This document shows, piece after piece, positions 20,538-31,517 of a DNA stretch of 64,000 bases; within the stretch, counting starts at the first letter, position 1; the number at the start of each line of letters is the position of its first letter. A model generated the notes under the pieces. The model searched no databases. It was given only the letters and a program-made list of their open reading frames with translations, and was not told where the DNA came from. Source of the DNA: Thecaphora thlaspeos (taxonomy: Eukaryota; Basidiomycota; Ustilaginomycetes; Urocystidales; Glomosporiaceae); contig UWYS01000001.1 in NCBI GenBank assembly GCA_900291925.1, forward strand, positions 372,001 through 436,000. The letters are read 5' to 3'. The position numbers were made by a program, and so were the translations under genes.

Positions 20538-22196
20538 ATGTCGAGGCCATCAACGACGCTCGCAGTCACACTGCTCGCCGCGCCAACCACAAGGATCCGC
20601 TCCGCTTCCCTCTCACATCGAACGTTGTGCTCCCAATGCCGACCTCGGTCCGCTCCTAGACTCGCCTCCGTCTCGCCTTCCCCTTCCAGATGGACGCCCT
20701 CGCCCTCGCCCCCCTACGACGTCAACCATCCCCCTACAACAATGCGACGCGCCTCTTTCTCTACGACATCGGTCGCATCTTCAGATACCATCACGCTCGA
20801 CATCGACCGCGACGTTGCCGTACGCCTCGCCAAGACAAAGATGCAACAGCGCGATCGATTGCTATACGAACAAGCAACCGCCGCTTCGGCCATCGCCGAC
20901 GTCAGTGCGCCGTCAACCTCGGGCGGCGGGGGGAACAGCTCGCTCGCCCAAGCCGTAGTGGTCGGCAAGCAGCTCCAGGAACTCGAACCTATCCGTCAAG
21001 TCTGGGACACCTTTTCCTCGAAACGCTCCCAACTCCTCTCGACCATCAAGATGAGCACCTCCGACCCAGACCAAGACATGCGCTCCATGGCGCTGGAAGA
21101 GCTACCGTCTCTCGAGATCGAACTAGAGGGGATACGGGCGGAGCTACAAAATGTCTTGCTCGGCTCGTCGGACGATCCCATCGAAGCTTCGGCGGACGGG
21201 GCCATCCTCGAACTTCGACCTGGTGTAGGCGGGCAAGAGTCGAGTCTGTTCACGGCGGAGATGTCGAGGATGTACACGAAGTTTTGCGAAAACAAACCAG
21301 CCGACGAGGACGGTGCGGGGGAATGGACGGTGGAGGCCCTTTCGCTCACCAGCACAGACGTCATGACGAGCGGCAGCGGATCGGGCGCAGGGTTGAAGGA
21401 AGCCATCCTCCAAGTCAAAGGTCGTGGAGCATATCGACGTCTCAAGTTCGAAGCGGGCGTCCACCGTGTCCAACGTGTCCCCACCACACAAAGTCTGGGC
21501 AAACTTCAATCCTCCACCATCGCAGTCATGGTTCTCCCCGTCTCTTCCAACGACGCCGGTGAATCGACAAAGGCAGACGACGTGGTGGATCCAAAGGACG
21601 TCAAGACGGAAGTGATGCGATCGAGAGGTGCCGGTGGACAGCATGTCAACAAGACCGAATCGGCCATTAGGCTTACCCATGAACCGACCGGTATCACTGT
21701 TTCGATGCAGGATTCGAGGAGTCAGCATCAGAACAGAACGAAAGCCTGGGCCATCTTGCGCGCCCGTCTGCTGGACAGGAAGATGAGGGAAGAGGTAGAG
21801 GGCAAGAGGGCGAAGCGCCTCGCACAGGTGGCGGGAATGGATAGATCGGATCGCATCAGGACCTACAACTTCCCACAGGTAAGTTTGAGGCACCGGTGCA
21901 CATACCAGCTGCTTCCACTCTAACTCATCCCCAAATCCTGTAACTCTACATCCATCTCGTAGGACCGAGTAACAGACCACAGGATCAATCTCTCCCTCTC
22001 GGGTATAGACTCGATCATGGAAGGCGAACACGAACCAGGTCTAGGGTTGGAATACATGATTTCGCAGCTAGAGGCGGAATCGAAGAGGAGGAAGCTCGAG
22101 CTGCTCGTGGAGCTGGCCGAGAGCGACAAACAACAGGCGACGGGAGATGGCGACGCTACTGCAGCCGCCGGGAAGGGAAAGGGTAAGAAGAGGTAG
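20538..22196 (+). CDS. MRF1: mitochondrial class I peptide chain release factor
   Basis: The product recognises stop codons in mitochondrial ribosomes and triggers peptidyl-tRNA hydrolysis. Exons are 20538-21878 and 21963-22196 (intron 21879-21962, phase 0), giving 524 residues. The N-terminal 75 residues are rich in R, S, T and P without acidic residues, as expected of a mitochondrial presequence. Domain marks are LRPGVGGQESSLFTAEM, the codon-recognition region around GAYRRLKFEAGVHRVQRVP, and the catalytic RSRGAGGQHVNKTESA with the GGQ tripeptide at residues 366-368. Exon 2 supplies the conserved DHRINLSLSGID tail and a Lys-rich end. There are two extra inserts, one Ser/Gly-rich. It is convergent with SPC105, with 273 bp between stops. 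Confidence 0.95.
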
Positions 22197-22469
22197 ACCG
22201 ACTGACTTGCCGGGCCCGCAATCATATGGGCACCGATCAACGGTTGGTCGTGAAGCGCAGCAATAGGACATCGCCAATGGTTTTGCATGTCAGTCGCAAC
22301 AGCATCAGGATCCCGCGCTCCAAGCTGTCTGACACAAGTACATTGCGAAACGGATAAGAGAGCTACACAGATACAATAACAGCAACCCCTCGACCCTCGA
22401 GAGATTAGGGGAAGGGCGCAGTGGTATAGAAACGATACACGGAACGATTGATAAAAGCACCGACGCAGC

Positions 22470-25400
22470 CTACACGTCAAAAGTCTCTACCGTCTCTAGA
22501 CAGGCTCTACTCAGACTGCCAATGGTGGGATCGGCGGCTAAACAGTCTAGGATCTGTGCCGACATGGCCAGCGCGCTGGTCGGGTGCAGAATGGGGGAAG
22601 TGTCGATGTTGCAGTCAGCGTCTCGTTCCGCACTCAGAAAGGAATAGGAAGAAAGGCGCGTACTCACTCGGCAGGTCCATAAGCAGTCTCTACCTTGATG
22701 CTTCCAGCATCGAACGTAGACTGGTCGGAAGCGGTACAAGCAAGGTCGGAACGGGCCTCGATGACAATCTTGGAGCGTTGGCGCGGGAGGAGGACCGAAG
22801 CGCGGAGGGAGAGGTGGTGATCCGCCTCGGAGGAGGAGGAGGTGGAGACGAGTTCGAGCGGGAAGCGACAACACAGGTGCTCGATCTCGGCTAGGAGGTG
22901 GCGGTGGCGAATCAGCGTCTTGCTGATACGACGAAGAATCTGCAGCGACAAAGGGAAGAGGAAGAAGGCGTGGTCAGAGGCCAGACACAACGAAGTATTT
23001 GGGGATTTGGAGAAAGAGCGGCAACGGCAACGTACCAAGACAGCATCGCCCGTATTCTCCCTCTCGAAACCAGCCCCGAGAATACGTACGGCGGCCCGTC
23101 TGACCACGTCCGTCTCTCCTACCCTCTCCTCCAACAACCTCATCTCGACCTTGTCCACCTCTCCCGCCTTCTCCAGATCCAGCCGCAGCGAGACGAGCAA
23201 CCACCCATCTAGGACCACCTCGACGGTGCTCTTGGCCTCCTTGGCCACTACGTGGACGATGCGTACGAGGTGGAGCTTTTCGAGGTTACGGATCTCGCCC
23301 AGCAGCCGTCGCGCCTCGCCGCGTGTGCACCCTTGGATCTGGTCGCACACGGCCCGCGCCTTTGCGATCATCTCCGAGGCAGAGGCGATCTTGGTCTCGT
23401 TCTCGTGCAGGCGCTTGAGGACGCGCTGGTGCGACTGTGTCGTCTCTGAGAGCTTGGCACGCATGCTTTCCAGCACCTCGCTGCGTGGGGGTGTGAGACG
23501 GGACAGGAAGAAAGAGTGGACCAAGGTCAGTCGACAGCAACTCGCGAGCTCGCGTCAGACGAGACCGATCGGATACTCACTGTTGCTCCTCGATGCTGGC
23601 ATAGAGACATTTGAGCTCGTCCTGGTCGCACTCGGTGATCTCTTTCTGCCTTTGTCTCGCAGCGCTGAGCTCCCTTTCCAGTTCCAGATGCCTGGACCGC
23701 AGCGTCGGCAGCAGCTTGCGGCCCAGCACCTCCCGGTTCTCCTCCACGATCTGCAGGTCGCACTGCAACCTGCCCTGGTACGCCTGCAGCGTCTGGACCA
23801 TCTCTGCGTCGAACTCCTTGTCCATCCTCCATCCATAGTAGTCACTCACCGCCAACGCCCTGGCCGCCTGCTTCTGCAGCTTGAACTGCGCCTCCATCTC
23901 CTTCTTCTCCTCTTCGTTCGACAGGCCCATGATCTCGCGCACAAAGTCTGGCGGGTTGGCGTCGAACGCCGCCTCCATCTCGACAAGACGGTCGCGGCCG
24001 TCTTCGACCTGCTCCTTGATCTCGCGGCAAGCGTCTCGTAGCGCTTCGAGCTGGGGCACGGCGCCGCACGCCGCCTTGACGAGCCGGATCAGGCTAACCG
24101 GACCTTTGGTGTGGGCGCCCTCGCCCCCGTCGGTCGAATTGTCGTCGTCGCGGCTGGGACCAGGACGGCGGCGGCTCGCACTCATGTCCTCGTGAAATTG
24201 AACGCCGACGTGCGATAGGAAGGCGTTGAGCGGCATGCTGAACGGCATGCCCTCGTCGTCGTTGAAGCTGTAGCTCGACTCGCCCACGCCCGCCATCTGC
24301 TTGTGGACGGGTTCGTCGCCATAGACGTCGAGCGCTGACAGCTCGTCCATGTCCGACGGTGCCGCCGAAGCGAAGGATTCGTCCTTGGAGCGGCCGTGGT
24401 CTGGCAGAACGGCCGCCACAATCGATGAGCGGGACAGGCGCGCATCCTTACTGCCGCTCCCCGCACTGATAGGAGGCGGGCGGAAGAGCGCCGAGGTCGT
24501 CGCCAGACAGGAGCCGAGCGACTTGCGACCCGACATCATGGCGGCTCGCTTGGCCGCCTTGGAGTCTGGCGATGGGCTGCGCTTGCGAGCAGAGAGGCTC
24601 AGACCAGCCGCGAAGCTAGATGAGTTGGGCTTGGTCGGCGTGGCAGCAGCAGAAGCGGCGGCTCGGGATGGGCTTGTCTGCTGAATCCGACGGGCGGGAG
24701 ACTTGACGTAGCTAGACGACTCGACACCGCCAATCAGGGACTGGCGGAAGCTGCTGGCGGTCACACCGCTGAGCGAGGGTCTTCCCGGCGGCGGTACGGC
24801 ACCGCCGACGCGGCGAGCAGGAGATCGCGGGTACGCAGGTGACTCGACTCCGCCCCGAAGAGATTGGCGGAACTTGCTCGGTGATCTTGGCATTGCGCTG
24901 GCGGCAGCAGCCGCTGCAGGCGCGACGCCGACAAGCTCGTCATCGAGTGTCTTTGCTGGGGTTTTGCGAGGCGACTGCGACGATACCCTGGTGGGCGAGG
25001 CGGGCGCGACCTTCTGCAGAGAGACGCTGTCGGAACGCTTCGACGGTGAAGGCTGCGAGGTGATCCTGCCGATGGCCTTGGTCATCTCCATCGTTGACTG
25101 CACCGTATCGTCCAGGACTATCTCCATGCTTCCGCTCTCGTCTCCTTCGTCGTTGTCCTCATCATCGTGATCGGTCGAGGCATCGCCATTCTTCTGCTGG
25201 ATGAAGCCAGTCACGGCCCGCGTCATTTCCATCGGCATGGTGAGGTCCGCGCCGGTCACGTCGGCTGCCTCCAGGCCGAGTCCGTCCTTGCTCTCGTCGT
25301 CTTCTTCGTCGGCGTCGTGAGTGGGGCCTAGCGCCTTCTCCGCTGCAACATCCACGGCATCGTCGGGAACGGCCTGGACGTCTTTGGTGCGGATCACAGT

Positions 25401-26942
25401 TGTGACGGGCCTCGTCACGTCCATCGAGACCGACATGTCAACGTCCTCGTCGCTTCCGTCGTCATCGGACCTTGCCGAGGCTGCAAACATTGCGCCGCTG
25501 CTGCGGCGCGTGTCGTCGTTCTCAACCTCGTCCTCATCCTCGGCGACGCCGTCGATCCTGCCGGCGAGACCCATGGGCGTGGTGAAGTCCATCATCACGC
25601 TCTGGTCGTCGCCGTCGGCAGCACCGAACGAGACGCTGCTTTCGTCCGATCCAGCATGCGAAAAGGTGATGCCGGCGCGCGACGCGGTGATGTCGTCGGC
25701 CTGCTCGTTGTCCATCAGCACGGCGCGATCGGCGGCCCTCTGCGCGACGCTGCTCCTCCTCCGCTTGAGCATCGGAGCGCCGCCTACAGCCTCGGTAAAG
25801 TCCATGGCGTGCGACATGTCGTCCATCGTCGGATCGAGCTCTCCCGGTGCATCAAGGCTCTCGTCGTGGTCTGACTCCGAGTCGGAAGCCGGCAGGCCGG
25901 ACGCCTTCCTCTTACGTATCTGACCGTGGGCGACGGTGATCTCCATGCTCTTTGTGGCGTCGTCGTCCCCGCCGCCGGCCATGAGGTCGTCATCGGCGGA
26001 CTGATCGAGGCTCATCTCCATGTCCGACGAGGATGCGTTGCCGTAGCTCGAGGCGGTCAGCATCATGTCGGATGCGGTTGCCATGTCCATAGCCGCCGAG
26101 CCGTCGTCGCTGTCGTTGTTGTCCGAATCCGGATCGCTGTCTGAGTCACTGTCCGTATCCGAGTGATTGAAAGACCGTCCGATGCTCGACGATCCTTGTG
26201 TTGTGGAGGGTGTGGCCGGCTCGTCCCTCCGCAGTGATCCGAGGTTGAGCGTCGGCTCGTCGCGCGCGAACTCGGTCTTTTCCTGGCGCTTGCTGAAGGT
26301 GACGCGGCGCTTTAGTCGGATGATCTGGGTCGCACATCCGCGGGCCGCAGCAGCGGCGCCGTTGAGCGTAAGGGTGGGATCGTGCTGGCCGAAAGCGGCA
26401 ATGGTCTGTGTGGCCTCCCTTTGCAATGACATCGGCGCTGCAGGCATGGAGCTCCTGCGCGACGTGCTGACGGAGGGCTTGTCCATCTTGTCCGATTGAG
26501 GCTGCTGCTGCTGCTGCTTGGGCGATGATGCGACAAAGGGCTTGAGCGCCAGGCCTTGCCTCGCCTTGGGGCTGGGTATGAGGCCGGTGGGGCTTTCGAA
26601 GATCTGCGGGACGGCGCGGATGGCGCTCTTTCTCGGCCTTGGGGCATTCCTCCGGCTGGTGGCTACCGCTGTTGCTGATGCTGTGGATGGAGGCCAGTTC
26701 TGCGTCTCCTTGAGGAGCGTCTGGAGCTCGGAGCCCCCTATGCTGGCCGCGCGCTTCTGCTTTGCGAGCTTGGCGCTGCGGAGGGCGCCATCCTTGCTGT
26801 TTTCCTTGGCGCTGTCGACGTGATCGCTGCCGTGCTTGATCGTCATGGATGAGCCGCCGAGCTGAAGGCCGCCCGAGCCCGTGCCATTGAGCGACATCCG
26901 TGACCGTGCGGATCGGCGCGGTGGCTGGCTGTTGTCGGCCAT
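22470..26942 (-). CDS. SPC105: outer kinetochore scaffold SPC105/Spc7/KNL1
   Basis: SPC105 recruits the spindle checkpoint and PP1 to kinetochores. Four exons (23581-26942, 23036-23480, 22668-22939, 22470-22632) give 1413 residues. The N-terminal half is disordered and carries an RVxF-type PP1 docking site RRVTF (213-216) and at least six MELT-like phosphosites: MEIT 333, MDFT 380, MDFT 451, MDVT 507, MEMT 571 and MEMT 618. The conserved Spc7 domain begins near residue 905 (FSMPLNAFLSHVGVQF) and continues as coiled coil, then an RWD-type C-terminal region across exons 2-4. The second intron (22940-23035) is exactly 96 bp and open in frame, so a retained form would insert 32 residues. The join to the last short exon (acceptor TTTCTGAG) is the least certain. 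Confidence 0.9.
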
Positions 26943-27661
26943 GGTCGATGTGTCGAGAAAGGTGGACTCGGTCGTAGCAGAGCGGGAGAGAGAGAAGGAG
27001 AGAGAGAGAGAGAGAACGGGAGGAAGAGGAGGGTCGAAGGGTATTTAGCTGTGTCGAAGGGAGATCCGTTCCTACGATGGTGGGGGTTGTCGCTGTGGTG
27101 CGGTGAGGGGTGTGGTGGAGCAGGAAAGGGAGGCGGGGGAGGGAAGGGAAGGGTCTCCCGCGGGAGAGTCGCGCGGCGCGTTTGGCGGTGTGCAACACTC
27201 GGCCCACCGTTGTTCGGCACAGCAACACCTCCTCGCTCGACGCGCCGAAAAAGGCACGTGACCCGACATCCACTCCAGGCTGACCCCTCGCACCTTCCTC
27301 TGCCCTCCTCTTGCCGTCAGTTTGCTCATCGACGCTCAACACACACCTCCACAGATGCTCGGAAAGGTTCCTCGTTGCTGGAATGTTACTCCGTGCCTAG
27401 ATGTTTGCCAGCGCACAAGTGCGATGGATGCACTGGAATAGGATGGGATGGGATGGGCTGGAATGGGACGGAGTGGAGGGAAAGTGACAAGTCAGAGAGA
27501 ACACGCAGAGGGGCAAAGGAAGAATGAATACATTTGGGACGGTTGGTGTAGCGTAGTAACATGGCGGAATGAGGCCGGCGGATAGACAGACGTCGACACG
27601 AGAACGGTCAAAACGAGAAGGAGAGCGCCGAAGCGAGGGCGGGACGACATCTTTGATCCGA
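26943..27661. other. SPC105 promoter and SPT5 3' region
   Basis: It contains a GA-rich repeat (about 26986-27015) just before the SPC105 start, GCACGTGAC at 27254-27262, ACGCG cores near 27240, and a GGATG-rich stretch (27436-27480). No gene was recognised. Confidence 0.5.
27255..27260. promoter_or_regulatory. E-box CACGTG upstream of SPC105
   Basis: It lies about 310 bases before the SPC105 start, in the same nonamer GCACGTGAC as in the MRF1 promoter. Confidence 0.35.
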
Positions 27662-30600
27662 TCACGGGTAGTACCCCGGCGTCCTGCCGTCGTCGCCGTA
27701 TGGGTTGTGAGCAGGCGTCCTCCCTCCGTCGACCGTGGGATTGTAGGCCGGCGTGCGGCCGCCATCCATGCCAAGGTTGTACGCCGGCGTCTTGCCGCCA
27801 TCCATGCCGATGTTGTAGGCCGGAGTCTTGCCGCCATCGTTTCCGGCGTAGCCGTTGTAGGCGGGCGTCTTGGCGCCTCCCACGGCCGGCGTGTTCCAGC
27901 CACCGCCTCCCCCACCGGCCGAGACCGGCTGCGATGAAGGATAGCTGCCCCAGCTTCCGCCGCCGCTACCGCCTCGGCTCGGCGAGGCGCCGTACGGGCC
28001 TCCCGCCGCTGCAACTGGCTGGCCTCCGCCATACGGGTTGTAGCCACCGGCCGACGATGGGCCGGACGAGTAAGGATTCTGAGACGTGTTGTCCATGCCA
28101 GAGTCCATCACGTTGTAGCCGCCCCGGATGGGGACCCGTGAGGATCCCCCACCGCCGAAGCCACCACCACCAAAGCCGCCACCTCGCGGGCCTCCGCCTC
28201 CCGGTGCTCCGCCGAGACGCTTGCTTTGACCCGTGATCGGGTCCTTCTCAACGAGGTGATCGAGCGGAATCGTGACGGGCTTCGGGACCGACTGCAGCTC
28301 AATCCTTGCCATGTTGCCGTTGGTCTCCTTGATGATGCCGCGGTACGTTTTGTACTGGCCTTTGATGATGGCGACGTGCTTACCCTTGAAGGCGTCGCGC
28401 CCGATCTGCCGCCGGACGCCCTCGACCCGGACGTCGTTGGCGCCAGCCGACGGTCCCGGCATGCCGGCCAGCGCCGGGTTGAGCTTCGAGAGATCGCGCT
28501 GGTCCTTGGCTTTGGCCGAGACGCTCTTAGGCGCCAGCGGCTCCAGCGTCCGCGCCCGGGCGATGAAGATCCCGCCGTTCTCGCTGTAGTCGCGGTTATG
28601 CAGGAAAGCAATCATCGACTGGTAGACATGCAGCACCTGTCCCGTCCGCATCTGCGAAAAGGGGCCGGCCACCTCCTTGACCATGTCGCCGGCGCGGATC
28701 TCGTTTCCATCGTGGTCGAGAGCAAAGGCGCGCGTCGTGTCCTTCTTGGAGCTAATTTGATGCGGTTTGACGCTGACGACCTGACCCGTCTGGTCGAGCA
28801 CCTTGAAGCTCTCGCGTTCGATCTTGAAGATCAGGCCGACCGTCTGGGCGTCGAGCTGGACCAGGTTGTGCAGCTCGTAGCCGCCGATCACGTTGACGCC
28901 CGAGCCCACCTCAGCGGCCTCGCGAATGTCCTTGGAGAAGACCGAGACCTCCTGCAGCGAGAGGTCCGAGAGGAAAGTTGTGATGTTGTCCTCCACCTTG
29001 ACCACCAGGCCTGTCTCGTCGGCGTGCTTGCCGCTCATCACTTTGACGTGGTCGCCGGGGCTGAACTTCTTGCGCACGCTGCGCGCGGGGACCTCAACCT
29101 TCTGGTCGAAGAGCTCCTCATGTTCCATCCGAATAGTCACTACCTCGCTGCTGACCGCTTCAACGACGCCGTAAACGCCGGCCTGCTCGCCTTCAAAGAC
29201 CTCGACGTGGTCGCCCGGCTGCATCAGCACCTCGGACGCCTTCTTGGCGGCGTCGGCGATTAGGCTGAGATCGACGCCGCCCGACTTATAGCTGCCATCC
29301 TCGCCCGCCTCGCCGGCGAACCGGGTGATCTCCTCAAGCGTTGGGTTGACGCTCTCGGTGATGATGCCTGTCACGCGCATATCCTTTTCGAGGTAGCCAT
29401 CGCGGAAGCTGTCGTTCTGAAAGACCCAAAAGGTGCCGCGCTTGGTCGGCGCGTCCTTGGGGTAGGCCTTCTGCACCTCTTCCGGGTTGAAGAACTTCTG
29501 TGGCGGTCGGGAGTTGATGGCGGCGGAACCCGCCCCGGCGCCCTTCTTCCTCTTCCGTCCGGCGCTGTCTGTGAAGACGCCGCTGTCCCTCGGGTTGAGA
29601 TCGATGCGCGGTACGAACTTGAGGCCAACCTCTTCGCCATTTTCTGAGACGTCGAGCACCTGGGCCAGATCGCCGGCGTACTTGCCGCGCTTGATCCTCA
29701 CCCAGCCGCCGACCTGGATTTCCTGCGAAACCTTCTGGAGCTTGAGAAGGTCGGCCATCTCCGAGATCGGGATCAGGTAGAGGGCCGTCGTCTGGCGGGC
29801 GTAAACGCCCGCAAGGCCGTTGCACGCTGCGACGATGTCGTCGGCCCGCCGTGCTTCGACATAGATCTTGCCCGGGATCGTGTCGCGGCAGAAGGCCGAG
29901 ATAATACGCATTGGCCTGCTCATCACGCTTTCTGCCATCGCCTTGCGGACGAGCGTCATGACGATGTCGCGCTCGCGGCCAGGCTTGCACGAGACGCCCC
30001 ACAAATTAGGGTCCTCGACCGAGGGCATCAGTAGGCGCTGGGGCACCTCGGCGTAGTCGGACTGAGCCGCGTAGCGTGCCGAGCGTCCGTACTTCTGCCT
30101 CAGCTCCTCGGCGAGCGCCTCTGCGTTGGTGTCCTCCTCTTCGCGCCGGAACCGGTCGAGCCTCTGGTTGTCGGCGGCGGCGCGCCTTCGGATGTCCTCG
30201 GTGTCGTCGGCGACGTCTTCCTCGATGAAGCCGTCTGTTGGTGCGGAGTTGTGGGAAAGGTTGAAATGTAGGGTGGTCAGAAGGCCGGTGGCGGCCATAC
30301 AAGCGGAGGTCGATAGGCCGCAGCGTCAACTGTTTTGAGTGCAGCTTTGCCGTCGACTCACCTTCCCTCGCCAGCTCCTCTTCCTCCTCGTCGAGGTCTT
30401 CCTCGTCATCATCTACCTCGGCCTCTACGTCGAGGAAGCGGTTGCGCTTCTGTTTCTTTGCGCGCCTGCGCTTGCCCCTGACGTCCTCGCCATCCTCATC
30501 CTCCTCCTCCTCGTCTTCTTCGTCGTCGTCGTCGTCCTCTTCGTCGTCCTCCTCATCTTCCTCATCATCGTCTTCGTTATCGTCCCCATCGTCCTCTTGA

Positions 30601-30749
30601 ACGCGTCGCCCCTCATTATTGGCCGAGTATGAGGTGGCTCGATCGCGCTCGGAGCCGGACTGTTCGGTCCGAGACGACGACTGCTGCTGCTGCTGGCCGT
30701 AGCCGGCGGGCGAGGCGGAGCGCTTTGCGGCGTCGTAGTGGTCGTCCAT
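27662..30749 (-). CDS. SPT5: transcription elongation factor SPT5 (DSIF large subunit)
   Basis: SPT5 with SPT4 forms DSIF, which clamps elongating RNA polymerase II and couples capping and chromatin factors. Exons 30362-30749 and 27662-30234 (intron 30235-30361, phase 1) give 986 residues. In order: an acidic N-terminus (about 50-125, nearly continuous D/E), the NGN domain (about 203-290, starting DPNLWGVSCKPGRERDIV), several KOW domains (for example GGWVRIKRGKYAGDLAQVLD, SPGDHVKVMSGKHADETGLV, FKGKHVAIIKGQYKTYRGII), a Gly-rich linker, and a C-terminal repeat region. The repeat is a TPAYN motif, six copies in about 75 residues (AKTPAYN, GKTPAYN twice, GRTPAYN, GRTPAHN, GRTPGYY), the likely target of a CDK9-type kinase. 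Confidence 0.96.
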
Positions 30750-31030
30750 CGTGCGCGTTTAGAGCAGGCAGGGCGTGGGTTGTGTTCTAGCCGTCGGGAG
30801 CGCCGATTAAGCGACTGCCTTTGTACGACAACGGCGAACGACTCGCGGAACTGAATAAGAGTCGGAGAGAGCGGCGGCAGCGGCGGCGATGGAGTCGTGT
30901 GTAGGGGTAACGGTAGGGTATGAGAAGAACAGGACGCTGGCCGATCGGACGTAAAGGATTGGGTCGCTGTTGCGACGCTGGAGAGGGATGGAGGAAGCGA
31001 AGCGAAGAAGACGACGAGGGAAGGAGGAAA

Positions 31031-31070
31031 GGAGGGAAGGAGGGAAGGAGGGAAGGAGGGAAGGAGGGAA
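31031..31070. repeat. 8-bp tandem repeat GGAGGGAA, 5 copies
   Basis: Five perfect units form a polypurine tract about 280-320 bases upstream of the SPT5 start. Confidence 0.95.
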
Positions 31071-31401
31071 GAGGCAAGGCAGAGAGCGAGCGGGGCGGGG
31101 CGAGGAGCGGTGAACGGCTGTCAATCGGGGTGGCACCGTGTGGAGCGTGCGCACCAGCCTGCGTGATCGCGGTTAGCAGGGGCAGCCGCGCTTTTGGTGG
31201 GGAGGGTGACGGTTCCGAAATTCTGTTCCTGCTGCTAGTTACCGCGAGCAGACCCGCCTCTGAGAGAGGCAGCGGGCGGCGCTGAAAAATCAATTTCTCT
31301 TTGGAAGAATCGGGCGCCACCCGGCAGGGCTGATGGAAGCGAAGCAGGCTGCCATCGGTGCGCTGTGCCTCCAAGGCTTCTCTCACCCCCAACCTCGTTC
31401 T

Positions 31402-31465
31402 CCTCCTCCACCACGATCCTCCTCCACCACGATCCTCCTCCACCACGATCCTCCTCCACCACGAT
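31402..31465. repeat. 16-bp tandem repeat, 4 copies, in the TUF1 leader
   Basis: Four perfect copies of CCTCCTCCACCACGAT end 52 bases before the TUF1 ATG, so they are probably in the 5' UTR or core promoter. Confidence 0.95.
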
Positions 31466-31517
31466 CCCCTCCCTCTCGTCCTCGCCACACTCGCACGTCA
31501 CATCCGCCCAGTCCACC

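Larger units (their letters stand above)
30750..31517. promoter_or_regulatory. divergent promoter region, SPT5 / TUF1
   Basis: The 768-bp spacer has strong strand asymmetry: five 8-bp purine repeats at 31031-31070 near SPT5 and four 16-bp repeats at 31402-31465 in the likely TUF1 leader. No gene was recognised. Confidence 0.5.
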
